A stretch of DNA of 64,000 nt from assembly GCA_933207985.1 (NCBI GenBank), contig OW240914.1, forward strand, positions 283,342,581 to 283,406,580. Direction: 5' to 3'. Within the stretch, counting starts at the first letter, position 1. Each line of letters begins with the position of its first letter. A model generated the notes under the pieces. The model was not told the DNA's origin. It saw only the letters and a list, made by a program, of their open reading frames with translations, and did no database searches. Origin of the DNA: Pelobates cultripes (taxonomy: Eukaryota > Chordata > Amphibia > Anura > Pelobatidae). Both the position numbers and the translations under genes were made by a program. Below, one piece after another: positions 46,025 through 57,902 of the stretch.

Positions 46025-47310
46025 GCAGAAAAAGTTAATTACCAGGATAAATTTCCTGTGCTTTTTAAATCGCATTCCTATGCTGGAGGGGAAAAGGAAG
46101 AGAAATGCACTGCATCTTAACTGCAATAAATTATCTCTGCAAAATCGTTAAAAAAATTGTACCGTTTGCAAAACTGACCTACACCTTTAACACAATCTCA
46201 GACACTATAATGGTCTGGAAGATATTAACAGGAGACAATAAAAGGAATTCACTTTCTAAAGCATCAAAGCAGCACACTTTGCCAAATTAATCCACTGGCA
46301 TTGTCCTCCTAATAGAATCCATCCTGCTGATATTGATCAACACATACCTCACAAAACACAATCAATGTTCTTTGCATAAATTGGGACCTCTTTGAAGAAA
46401 CACGATTTAGAAAAATGATCAAGCAGCATCACTATAAATTACCTAACGTGTGTAATATACAAATGTCAGATGCAACATATGTTTCTATAAGAGCTTTAAT
46501 AAGGCTTGTGATTTTATTCTGTAAGCATCTACTGTTTGACTGGACTCTATTTAAGGAAACATTCTGATATGGCAATTCACTATTATGAGAACTGTGCAGA
46601 ATTGTCAAAATGATTGCAAATTTTGGGTCAAATTAGCTGAACCTGGAGGTGGGGGGAGGGGGAAATTCAGCTACTTTTTCAGGTTGACCATTTTGGTCAA
46701 AATTTGAGTTCAAATTCAATTTCCCACCATTTCTAGTTTAGTGAATAACTGTATACTTTATGTGATTGAGAATGCTGTACCCAGCAATAATACAAGTTCC
46801 ATAGATACTTGTCCAAATCAGCATAGTAACCAACATATAATCTTAGCCCTAATATTCTTGTTTTAAAGGTTAATTTAAAAGAATACTCCAAGCACCATAA
46901 TCACTGCAGCCTACCATAGTGGTGATGTTGCCAGGAATGCCCTTGTGGCTTCCACTGTCAAAAAGCCTCAGTCTGTGGTAGAAGGAGGGACCATCGCTTG
47001 GTGGACCCCCGGTAAAAAAATAGTGCTAGAAAACTGGTTGATCACCCAAATTGGAGGAGGCATCAGGGCACTTCCAGCCAGGGCCGGATTAACATAGGGG
47101 CTGATGGAGCTGCAGCTCCAGGCCCATTTAAAAAAACAACAAAAAACTACTCTTAGGTTTGCCACCTGACTGGTATTTCAAAGCACAGCTGGTATTTGAG
47201 GCTTCCTGGCTGTGACGGTATTGCAGTTTTACCGGCAATACAAATGCAAATATTTTTAGCAGTATAAACGGAGATTACTCTGCAATACCAGCACCAGCCA
47301 GTAGGGGTCA
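46025..47310. other. no gene; spacer with repeat ends
   Basis: At 46870-46940 AAAGAATACTCCAAGCACCA and a CACCATAATCACTGC hairpin are the left end of a MITE like 13020-13409. At 47079 CAGGGCCGGATTAACATAGG starts another common repeat of uncertain class. Nothing else is supported. Confidence 0.45.
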
Positions 47311-47313
47311 CTG

Positions 47314-49442
47314 TGTTTGAAGAGAGGGAGGGATAGGAAGTTACAGCATCTACTGTGGCTTAGTAGAAAAGTAAAACAAGAGATTAAAAATAAGAAAAGG
47401 GCATTTAAATCAGACAAATCAAAGGCATCCTATTTAAGATATAAGGAAGCCAATAATGCTTGCAAAAAGGCAATTAAAGTGGCTAAACTAGAAAATGAGA
47501 AATTGATTGCTAAAGAATGCAAAACCAACTCCAAAATTTTTTTCAAGTACATAAATTCTAAAAAAACTAAAAATGAAAGTGTAGGTACACTTGAAACAGA
47601 GTTGGGTTTATTAGCTAATGAAGACCAGGAAAAAGCAGAAATTTTAAATAACAATTTTTCTTCAGTATATATTAATAAGGATCCTATGGCAAGAGATATG
47701 CAAATGATTGCTGCAAAAAACTTGCAAATAACTTGTGATTGGATAACTCGAGACAAGGTGCTACAGCTATTAAAGAAAATTAATGTAAATAAAGCTCTGG
47801 GGCCTGACGGTATTCACCCACGAGTACTTAAGGAGCTAAGTGGGGAAATAAGTGAACCTCTGTATTTAATTTTTCAAGATTCTTTTGTTTCAGGTGTTGT
47901 ACCGGAGGATTGGAGGAAGGCAGATGTTGTTCCTATATTTAAAAAGGGTTCAAAATCCTTGCCTGGAAATTATAGACCTGTGAGCTTAACTTCTGTAACT
48001 GGGAAAATATTTGAAGGGCTATTAAGGGATAATATTCAGGAATTCATTGGGAAGAACTTTGTTATTAGCAATAATCAGCATGGTTTTATGAAACATAGGT
48101 CATGTCAAACTAACCTAATTGCATTCTACGAAGAAGTAAGTAGAAGTATAGATCAGGGTGTTGCAGTGGATGTGATCTACTTGGATTTTGCCAAGGCATT
48201 TGATACGGTTCCTCACAATAGGTTAGTCTTTAAACTAAAAGAAATTGGTCTAGATGAATATTCTTGTTCTTGGGTAGAACATTGGCTTAAGGATAGAGTA
48301 CAACGAGTTGTAATTAATGGTAAATTTTCAGGCTGGACAAAAGTGGTAAGTGGTGTCTGGGTTCTGTTTTGGGACCACTTCTATTTAACATATTTATAAA
48401 TGATCTTAAAATAGGCATTGAAAGCCATGTATCAGTGTTTGCAGATGACACAAAACTTTGTAAAGTAATAAAATGTGAGCAGGATATTGCTTTGCTGCAG
48501 AGAGATTTGGATAGATTGGGGGACTGGGCACTAAAATGGCAGATGAAATTTAATATAGAGAAATGCAAAGTTATGCACTTCGGGGTTAAGAATGCACAAG
48601 CAACTTACACACTAAATGGTAGTGAATTAGGGATAACCACACACGAGAAGGATTTGGGAATTGTTATAGACAACAAATTAGGCAGCAAGATTTTGTCATG
48701 TATAAATAGGGGCATAAATTCTCGGGATGAAAATATAATTTTGCCTCTTTATAAATCGCTGGTAAGACCACACCTTAAATATGCTGTGCAATTTTGGGCG
48801 CCTGTTCTAAAGAAGGATATCATGGTACTGGAGAGGGTCCAGAGACGAGCTACAAAATTGATAAAAGGAATGGAGCATTTTAGTTATGAAGAAAGGTTAA
48901 AAAAATTAAATCTGTTTAGTTTGGAAAAACGGTGCCTGAGAGGGGATATGATAACTTTATACAAATATATTCGGGGTCAGTACAAACCTTTATCTGGAAA
49001 TCTATTCATAAACAGGGCTATACATAGGACACGAGGTCACACATTTAGGCTGGAAGAAAGGAGTTTTCATCTAAGGCAAAGAAAAGGTTTTTTTTTTTTT
49101 TTTTTTTTTTACAGTAAGAACAATAAGGATATGGAATTCTGTGCCTGAAGAGGTGGTTTTGTCAGAGTCCATACAGATGTTTAAACTGAAATTGGATAAA
49201 TACTTACAAAAACATAACATACAGGGATATAATTTCTAATTAGTGGGGTAATAGCTGCTTGATCCAAGGAGACATCTGACTACTATTTTGGGGTCAAGAA
49301 TGATTTTTTTCCTAGTTTGTGGCAAAATTGGAAGCGCTTCAGACCAGGTTTTTTGCCTTCTTTTGGATCAACAGCAACAACATTTGTGAGGAAGGCTGAA
49401 CTTGATGGACGCAAGTCTCTTTTCAGCTATGTAATTATGTAA
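47314..49442 (+). mobile_element. CR1-type LINE, 5' truncated
   Basis: A plus-strand non-LTR retrotransposon with RT in two frames, then a 3' tail ending TCAGCTATGTAATTATGTAA. The tail AGGCTGAACTTGATGGACGC is typical of CR1-like LINEs in frogs and is repeated at 34474. The 5' end lies near 47314-47335, so the endonuclease is missing. Confidence 0.88.
47317..49230 (+). pseudogene. CR1 reverse transcriptase, frameshifted
   Basis: The first frame (47317-48399) has a lysine-rich linker, then the RT: VNKALGPDGIHPRVLKELSG, VPEDWRKADVVPIFKKGSKS, NYRPVSLTSVTGKIFE and VIYLDFAKAFDTVPHNRLVF. A small deletion near 48355 (in the segment before GSVLGPLL) shifts the frame. The second frame (48369-49148) continues GPLLFNIFINDLK, SVFADDTKL (catalytic FADD, residues 24-27), LGDWALKWQMKFNIEKCKVM and HLKYAVQFWAPVLKKDI. 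A run of about 22 T at 49088-49110 shifts it again. The natural C-terminus (IWNSVPEEVV, KLDKYLQKHN) follows in a third frame to about 49240. Confidence 0.88.
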
Positions 49443-49569
49443 CTTGCCTCTCTCTACTCACTGATCCGCAGGGTAACAGCTACACAGCAGAGAGTCCATA
49501 CAGCAGCTCCCATCCTGCAGAGACAGACTACAACTCAGGTAAGTGAAGGATGGAGGGAAAGGCAGCAGG

Positions 49570-49935
49570 GAGATATGAGGACACTGAGACACTAGGGGAC
49601 ACAGAGACGTGGGGACACAGACACTGAGACACGCGGGGCACTGAGACACTTGGGGACACTGGGAAACATGGGGATGCTGAGACACATGGGGACGCTGTGA
49701 GACATAGGGAGACACATTGGGACACGGAGACACTAGGGACACAGTGTCTCCATGTCTCCCAGTGTCCCCATGTCTGTATCCACAAATGCCCCCGTGTCTC
49801 CCAGTGTCCCCAAGTCTCTCAGTGTCCCCTTGTATCCTGGTGACATGGGACACACTGAGATATGGGGACACTGGGAGATTAGGGGACTGGGTGACATGGG
49901 GACACTGACACTGTGATACATAGGGACACTGATTC
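49570..49935. repeat. minisatellite of GGGGACACTGAGACA units that reverses orientation
   Basis: Units of about 15-16 bases (GGGGACACTGAGACAC and variants) run forward to about 49740. From there to about 49838 the complementary form (GTGTCTCCATGTCTCCCAGT) is read on the plus strand. From 49845 the forward form returns. Coding frames through it are artefacts. Confidence 0.85.
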
Positions 49936-51062
49936 TTTGGACAGATATGCCCCCTTTTTGGGCATGTTCGCCTCTTTTGGCAGTTCTGGTCACGTGATTT
50001 GCATCAGTGGCCCACCCTTTTACCACGCCCATTGACTTCCTGCTTCACTGGACACTGCTGTTAGCGGGTATGGATTCACTTGAAAGATGAAAGCATAAAT
50101 TAGAGAGAGATTAGCATAGAGTATGTGTTTTCTTATAGCTGCATTCTTTGAGCTTCCCTCCAACACCAACTCCATCAGATACAGGACGCTTGAGAGATAG
50201 GACTGTTTTAGGCCCATCATAACTGTCAGCACCAGGCCCACTGGGCTCTTAATCTGACAAAATGTAAAGTGGGGTGAGAAATCCACCCACAAAGTAGGTG
50301 GGAGCCACTCCACCCAGAAAACCTCCAAAAGTTAAAATATCATCATAGAAAAAAGATGGAAGGTATGCAACAAAGAGAAATTAGATGAGAGGAACAGAAA
50401 GAATATTATACGTGATAAAAATATATATTTGATATGGAGAAATAGAGGGGGAGAGAAAGTTATACGAATATAAATATTAAAGCGGCTCTGTCACCGCCAT
50501 ATCAAAAATTAGTATTTTAGAATGATGAAATCTTTAGGAAATACTCATACTGAGTGTGTTGGAATGTCACTGAAATTACAACTCAGTCATAAGAAATACT
50601 GAGACAAAGTAGGGACTTAGTCTCATTAATTCTCCTCCACTTGACAGAAGGAGGAGTTACAGTTTCCATGGAGGATCCTGCATGTAGACCTCAATGCTGT
50701 ACTCTTACGCATTTTAAAGAGTACAGCGCCGATATCGGAAATACCAGGAACTGAAAAGCAGGGGATGGATGTGGATAGCTGTGCCCGTGAGGGACAGGTT
50801 CAGGCAAATATAACCTACCTTCTCCTGCCCCCCATGGCCACCGCCCCATTGAGGCAATCTCACTATCAGGAGTATTTGCAAATTATGTAAATACCCCAGA
50901 CGTCATAGAACCACATTAAACCATATAATAGAAGCAAAAACTCAATACTGCAGATAAACTGCAATTTTTAGATGTCAATATGTACTTTTGAAATAGCAAA
51001 GTATAATTTATAAGTAGTTGTCAAACAGGTCAGCAAGTCACCAGCGCATGGTACCTGCCATA
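49936..51062. other. no gene; probable old MITE at 50480
   Basis: TTAAAGCGGCTCTGTCACCG at 50480 looks like the left end of a TTAA-type MITE; the matching right end is not found. CTCCTCCACTTGACAG pairs with GAAGGAGGAG near 50640. No coding signal. Confidence 0.4.
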
Positions 51063-51620
51063 TTAAAGGGACACTATAGTCACCTGAACAACTTTAGCTT
51101 AATGAAGCAGTTTTGGTGTATAGAACATGCCCCTGCAGCCTCACTGCTCAATCCTCTGCCATTTAGGAGTTAAATCCCTTTGTTTATGAACCCTAGTCAC
51201 ACCTCCCTGCATGTGACTTGCACAGCCTTCCATAAACACTTCCTGTAAAGAGAGCCCTATTTAGGCTTTCTTTATTGCAAGTTCTGTTTAATTAAGATTT
51301 TCTTATCCCCTGCTATGTTAATAGCTTGCTAGACCCTGCAAGAGCCTCCTGTATGTGATTAAAGTTCAATTTAGAGATTGAGATACAATTATTTAAGGTA
51401 AATTACATCTGTTTGAAAGTGAAACCAGTTTTTGTTTTTTTCATGCAGGCTCTGTCAATCATAGCCAGGGGAGGTGTGGCTAGGGCTGCATAAACAGAAA
51501 CAAAGTGATTTAACTCCTAAATGACAGTGAATTGAGCAGTGAAATTGCAGGGGAATGATCTATACACTAAAACTGCTTTATTTAACTAGAGTAATTTAGG
51601 TGACTATAGTGTTCCTTTAA
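51063..51620. mobile_element. TTAA-flanked MITE, complete (family B), 558 bp
   Basis: TTAA at 51063-51066 and 51617-51620 bound inverted ends AGGGACACTATAGTCACC and GGTGACTATAGTGTTCCT. Inner hairpins include GCCATTTAGGAGTTAAATC pairing with GATTTAACTCCTAAATGAC. The copy at 31071-31590 is closely similar. Confidence 0.87.
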
Positions 51621-53139
51621 TGTTCTGCATAAAAAATGAAAGAAAAAAGTTAAATAGAGCTGCCTGTTTGTTCTAGTGCACGATCACACTGCACACACTG
51701 GTATTTAAAAAGTGACAACTGGTTTGCATTTTTGTTATGTTTGGCAACAGTGATTCAAAGATAACTGCATTTTTACCTCAATAATGTGCTTTACTTGTCG
51801 CATACCCGCCTGTTGCTTAGATAGTTTGATGAACCAGCATGCCACACAATGCAAAACATATGAATCATGCAATTAATTTCCTCTTTCATACGTTCCCATT
51901 AAGATAAGGTGCTAGGCTCATTATCTGATGTTTTTAGAAGTATAAAAAAAAAGAAAAGTCTAAAAACCAACATATCAGAATACAATGAAATAATAGAAAA
52001 TGGAAAACAAATTAAGCTAGAGGTAATAGAATTAGAGAACTGCTTTCTATATCCACTACGTACATTCGTATTAACATGTGAGCTAAATGAATTCGTACTG
52101 CTACTACCAGAAAGGTAAAAATAACAATTTAAAAAAAGAAAAAAAAAAAGCCAATTTAGTGCTTGGGTTCCAATAGATTAAGCAATGCGCAACTTTTACA
52201 GCCGTCTTTGTACACCGCAAACACAATGACTCAAAAAGTACTGAAAACCTTTCTGACTCATACACTTATGTAGACTTAACAGCTCTGTTATAATTCCCAT
52301 TCCCGCTGTGTAACAAAACAACTGAAAAAACATGTTTTTGTAAAGGCATGTCCGACGTTTGATTCAAACATTTCTTACGAATTACTTTATTGTTCCTATA
52401 TTATTATGCCCTCTGGGATTTATTCACTAAATGGTGAGTTGTGGAGAGATGATAATCATCTTACAAAACAAAGGAAAACAGAGAGCTTGGAAATAAAACT
52501 CTAACATTGTCATCAGTTAGTTTAGTCTAAATAATTGTGAATGCACTCTACTTGTGAATTAATAACACCAATGCCTATAACAAGGGCTAACTCTGATTTG
52601 TCTTGTGTCCCAGCAATTGCTGAAAGGGACACTACAGTCACCAGAATAACTACTCTGCATAGAGACGCTGAACGTTCCTCATAGAGATTCATTGATTCAA
52701 GAATATTAATAAATCATGCTTACATACACATATATTTAGCAAATATTTGTGGGGTGTGAAAAGTAAACTTAAATGCAGAGATGCACACCTCTTTAACCTG
52801 CAACTGGGCCCCCATCCTGCCTTCCAGCCAGTCATCATAAATGTTGCCCTTTTCTCCCACTGATAGTTGGTGAAAGAGGAGACAATGGGAGAGATTTATC
52901 AAAGTACTACTGACATTTTTACATCTAATTTTTGTCAAATTTCTGGTGCAATTTATTAAATGTGTCAGATATTTTTCATATGTTGCTTCCTTTTTGCCCT
53001 AACTTTTTTTTTCTAATCATCATTTCTTTTAGCATGCAATAGATTTAACAATATTTCCACAATTAAAGTGGAAGTTTCACTAAGTTTTTTTATTTTTTTA
53101 TTTCTTCTTCTTTCTGCCATTCTAAAACTAGTAGTGTTC
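51621..53139. other. no gene; AT-rich intron with MITE scrap
   Basis: GAAAGGGACACTACAGTCAC at 52622 followed by CATAGAGACGCTGAACG is a short remnant of the family A MITE. The rest has only chance frames. Confidence 0.45.
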
Positions 53140-53735
53140 TTAAAGGAGCACTATAGGGTCAGGAACACAAACATGTATTCCTGACCCTATAGGGTTAAAA
53201 CCACCATATAGCCACCCTGGTCCCCTCATGCCTCCCTAAATATAGTAAAAACCTTACTTGTATTCAAGTCTGCAGCTGCTTACTTTGACCCCATTTCCTT
53301 TAGACCTGCCCACTGCCATCATCAGAAATGGTAGCTTGATCAAATCACAATGCTTCCCCATAGGATTGGCTGAGACTGACAAAGAGGCAGATCAGGGGCA
53401 GAGCCAGCACAATTCAAACACAGCCCTGGCCAATCAGCATCTCTTCATAGAGATAAATTCAATCAATGCATCTCTATGAGGAAAGTTCAGTGCCTGCATG
53501 CTGAGGGAGGAGACACTGAATGTTTTGATGCATTTTAGGCAGCCATGACCCAGGAAGGATCTCTAACAGACATCTTAGGAGTGGCCAGTGAAGTTATCAC
53601 TAGGCTGTAATGTAAACACTGCATTTTCTCCGAAACAAGCAGTGTTTACAGCAAAAAGCCTGAAGGTAATGATTCTACTCACCAGAACAAATTCAATAAG
53701 CTGTAGTTGTTCTGGTGACTATAGCGTCCCTTTAA
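53140..53735. mobile_element. TTAA-flanked MITE, complete (family A)
   Basis: From TTAAAGGAGCACTATAGGGT to GTGACTATAGCGTCCCTTTAA, with TTAA at both ends. It is the partner of 11019-11555. Compared with that copy it has a longer region after TGATGCATTTTAGGCAGCC. No coding content. Confidence 0.83.
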
Positions 53736-55646
53736 ATACTAAGTTGCCCTTTCTCACAGAAATTTCTTTAACCCCTTAAGGACTCATGACATATGTGACA
53801 TGTCATGATTCCCTTTTATTCCAGAAGTTTGGTCCTTAAGCGGTTAAAGAAAATAATCACTTTTTAGATGAGTTTTACATCACTTAATATGATCAAAATA
53901 ATGACAGAATTTAAAGATGACCTTTTACACCGCTTTTATAAATATCCTCCAGAGTACCAGTCCTCTTTCTCATCTGCATTGTGTGCCTTGGCTGTGCTTT
54001 AAGTGAACCGGATTGAGATGTCACTTGCCAAGTCAGTAATATACATTTAAAAGAGAACAGGGCATTAAAAAAAAAAAAAAAGTCATAATATTTTATTGAA
54101 TTGTGTATTTTCCAGAGAAATGATCAGGCAGTGTAGCCATTGATCAACAAAAAATAAATAAAAATAAAAAACTTAATCAAATCTGCACCAAATAATGTTT
54201 TTTCCCCCCAAATAAATATACCACCAACATTATTATTGCACCATTGGAGACGTTACATGGTTGCAAAAAGAACCCCAGTTAGGAGGCTTATCTAGAAGTT
54301 CTCTGTATAAAATAAAGGAATTAGTTGCAAATGTTGATTATATTCAAAAATCTGGTATTGGGTCACACAAATACCTGGAAAAGTGCTGTTAAAAGGACAT
54401 TACAGGATTGAAGTGGTCTGGGTGCACTGCCCCTATTGCACTTAGTGCTGCAATGTAAAACATACAGTTCCAGAGTGTGACAGTAGTCACCATCACTGGG
54501 AGCAGAAGGACACTTTACAAAGGTTTCTAAATTGTTCCTATGTCTAAGTCACCCTGTACCCATTATAGGTGCAGGGTGTTTATAATGTGTTTGTATATTG
54601 TTAATCGTTTTGTGTGCTCTGCTATCCTACTGATGTTTGTTATCAACTAGTGAATTTGGCTATGGAGCCTGTAAAGCACCCTCTGTTGGGACCAACAGCA
54701 ATATGCACTACATGAATAGCAAGGCTGGTTATTTGCATATTCAAGTAGATTTGCATATTGCTAATTCTGCAGACAGGAGAGATTTGACCTTTGTGGTTAT
54801 GTCATTGTATTATTAGAATTCCCTGTATGTTTTCTGATACGTTTTGATTATTTGTATTTTTATTGAATTGTCAACATAAGTTACATGTAAGGAGCATTTG
54901 GGCCAGTCCCAAGAAATTTTGTATGTTAGTTCCATGTGGAACGGTGTTCTCTGTGGATTTCTAGGGTTCCCAGGCACAGAGTTGTCATACCTGTTGGCTG
55001 GCTGCATGATCCCACTAGCACTGGGATAAATCAAGACAACCGCAACCTTAATCACATTGCAAGCAGCGGTGGATACTAGCCTGGAAGTAGGGCCGCTGTG
55101 GAATGGGCAGAGGGGGTGAAACCTGCCTGGAAAGAGAGTTGCAGCCTGGTCGAGTGGAAAAGCTCCAGAAGGACTCCAGTCAAGCCACAGCGACTGGGGC
55201 AGAAGAGCGTCAGTTTTCCCCGATTCCAGCTAAGAAGCGATCCTGGGCGTAGGTACCCACTACACAGAGAAACTGCAATGTTTACATTGCAGCACGACGT
55301 CTGCCTCCAGTGGCTGTTTGGAAGACACTTTATGGATGTTAACTGACTTTTGGTCCGGTAGTGGATACTGGACATCTTCATGCTCTGCTTGAGGACATCA
55401 AGTGTGAGCTATTTTCCCTATAGGAAAGCATTGATTCAATGCTGAGGCCTAATGCGGGTGCAGCATTTATCGCACATAAGCATTGGCACCAGCTTGTTGC
55501 GGGACTTCAGGTGGAGCCGCGACCAAGTTTTGTATTCCTGGCACTTATAGTATTCCCTTACAAGTAGTTGTTTAAAGGACTGAGAGAGCAAAACATTAAC
55601 ATAGGGTGTAGGTTTTGTGAATAAGGAGCTACTGGTTGGCTTAAAG
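53736..55646. other. no gene; repeat-rich spacer
   Basis: A MITE left end (TTAAAAGGACATTACAGG) is at 54390, and MITE-like body with CTGCAATGTTTACATTGCAG lies near 55270. A MITE-like end (TTATAGTATTCCCTTA) is near 55545-55560. Between 54480 and 55060 the sequence looks LTR-like (AATAAA-poor, TTTGCATATTCAAG) but I could not find ends. Nothing coding is supported. Confidence 0.4.
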
Positions 55647-55790
55647 CAGGTGAACCCAAAAGGCAGTTCCCTTATGTTGTAGAACTACAACTCCCACGAT
55701 ACTTTGCATGCCTCTAGAATGATTTTAGAATGACAAAGCATCATGTAATTTGTAGTAAACATCTGGGAATCTACCTTTTGGGCACCCCAG
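55647..55790. mobile_element. 144-bp hAT-like MITE
   Basis: Ends CAGGTGAACCCAAAAGGCAG and CTACCTTTTGGGCACCCCAG are inverted repeats. Flanks GCTTAAAG and GCTTAGAG agree at 7 of 8 bases. It shares TGTTGTAGAACTACAACTCC with 42672-42772. Confidence 0.8.
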
Positions 55791-55799
55791 GCTTAGAGC

Positions 55800-56205
55800 A
55801 TATGCTGCTGCTGTCAGCCAATCAGCATCTCCCATGTCTGCAGCAGTCAATATACAGTACTGCTTAAGAAGGGGGTGTTTATGTATTTGGCTGAGATTTG
55901 GATGTGTCAAGCATCCTTTATTACCCAAATAATATCGCAGATGACGTCACCACCTATGCATTAATGTGAAGTCTATATACACATTATCTACCTGTTGAAA
56001 TATAACCTTAGAAAGTATAAGTGTATGTGTCACAAGTACCTATTTAAACTGCAGGATGGATCAATATTCCATGTAAGTAAGCTAATCTTATAAGAGCAGC
56101 CATTATGTCGGTATTGAGCAAGACATGCCAAATAGGGCACGCTTGCTTTTGAATATATCCAGTAACTAAATCCCCGTCATTTTACGTAAGTCAGGTGTTT
56201 TTAAG
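55800..56205. other. no gene; spacer
   Basis: No coding or repeat signal recognised before the solo LTR. Confidence 0.45.
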
Positions 56206-56622
56206 GTTAGAGTAACGGATTGATGGGCACCCCGACTGGGTACCTCCGTTGAAGGATGTTCCTAGCGCTTCCTGAGGGCTCCAAGCACTCCAGCCGACAC
56301 CATAACCACCGTAGACTCCTTGAGAGAGCAAGACAGGAACAAGCTCTTACAAGAGCTTAGTGATTATAGCAATGGAGTATGACAAGCATGGCAATCCCTT
56401 GTAGCAGATTCCCCCAGTAAGAGAGAGCACTTCAAATTGAGGGTGAAGTAGAACTGACTGTACTGGCACATACAGCCTCTTTTATTCACAATCCACAAAC
56501 ATAGTACTGCCCACAGGGTTTTGAAATACAACCAATCAATCCGTACAATACACACAGACACTCCCACACAAAATCCTCCCCTCTGCCTGTGATATGATTA
56601 CTGAACACAATGGTTAATATAA

Positions 56623-56798
56623 TTTTATTACAAGACACGGAGGCTCGTATTTGCATATCCCTTTCTTTACTGTCCACTCCATAGCAGCAAAGAACATTAA
56701 CAGAATTGAAAGAAAAGATAGTACATGTCTCACACACAGGCCACGCCCCTTTATGTCCAGTATATTACCCTGGTCCGCCTTCCCATTTCCCTCTTTCT
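56623..56798. repeat. left inverted terminal repeat of the DIRS element
   Basis: Starts TTTTATTACAAGACACGG and ends CCATTTCCCTCTTTCT. It is the reverse complement of 59193-59367 with scattered differences. Confidence 0.85.
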
Positions 56799-57503
56799 TT
56801 GCTGCTACCACGCCAGATAAGTACCTTTTTATTATACTCTGATAATACTTAATTTTCTCATTACTATACTTTTATAATTTTATTAATCTTTTCCTTACAT
56901 CCTGCTTGATGTATTTTATATGACTGAATATTAATTCTTCGTTGTACTCCCAGGTTCCCAGACCGTGTGGGGTGCCCTCATACTCACTAAGGGTACCCCA
57001 CCTTTATTCCTTGTGAGAAATTCCTGACCTCCTTCTCTCACTAAACTTTATACCTGTTTTCTGGTCTCTGTTCAACGCTTTACCGCCATTTTCTCCCTGG
57101 GTACTTCTGTCTCCGCATTCACTCATTACCACATAGGCCGTTCGGCTGTTTTCCCTCATTTTAGATTAATTTTTCATTCGAATTTTTTAGACGAACAACT
57201 GTTCACCTTTTTTATTCACTTTACTTAAACCCTTCTATCTATTCACTGCATTAATTCGGTTTTTTCTTTTCCCGCTCTTTTCTGGTCAACTCAGTGACTT
57301 TCCTGTTTCTCCTCCCCCCTTTTGGGACCTGCCCTCCTTCTACCAACGGTCTGGGCCCTGGTGAGAGTCTCTGTCTTCTGTCTGTCAGCATTTTTAAATA
57401 CTTTTCTCCTATCTGGTTTTGAATATTGCAATTCTACTATTACTTTAACAGTCAGCTTGGGTGAATTACTCTCACTGACTTTATCCCTAGCATTGTTTTT
57501 ACT

Positions 57504-57902
57504 ATGCCTAAACCCAATATGCCTGTCTCCCCCGCCCATACGGATGGGGACAACACCACCCCATTAGGGGAGACCTCAGCCACCATGTCAAACCCGCTCT
57601 CTTCGGGTGATAACCCCCATATTTCAGAGGGACCCCAATTCACGGCGCTTCAGCGCTCTATGTCCGACGCCATTATGGCAGCAATGGGATCTGTGTCATC
57701 AGCCCTCTCTCAGTCCATTCCCCAAGCCCTCTTGGCACTGTCTATGGACGCAGATCCCAGTGATTTAGGCGCAACCCTCACGCGCCCTATGGGACAGCCT
57801 GGTGACCAGGCACATAGGCTACGCACAAAGCCAAACATATTTCTCTCCCTGCCTCCAGAAACACCAAGACTGGCGCACCATTGGTCGCCCCTGAAAGCGT
57901 GA
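57504..57902 (+). pseudogene. DIRS gag, N-terminal part
   Basis: A 132-codon frame starts MPKPNMPVSPAHTDGDNTTP, the likely gag start, about 700 bases inside the left terminal repeat. It continues with FTALQRSMSDAIMAAMGSVS and ends in a stop. The neighbouring frame continues the protein (LVAPESVTQARKRAFPRQ), so a short indel lies near 57865. Confidence 0.7.

Noticed and set aside
49458..49908. Possible CRISPR-like or repetitive protein region
   Set aside because: Units are contiguous and degenerate without spacers; the reading frames only reflect the minisatellite, and the genome is eukaryotic.
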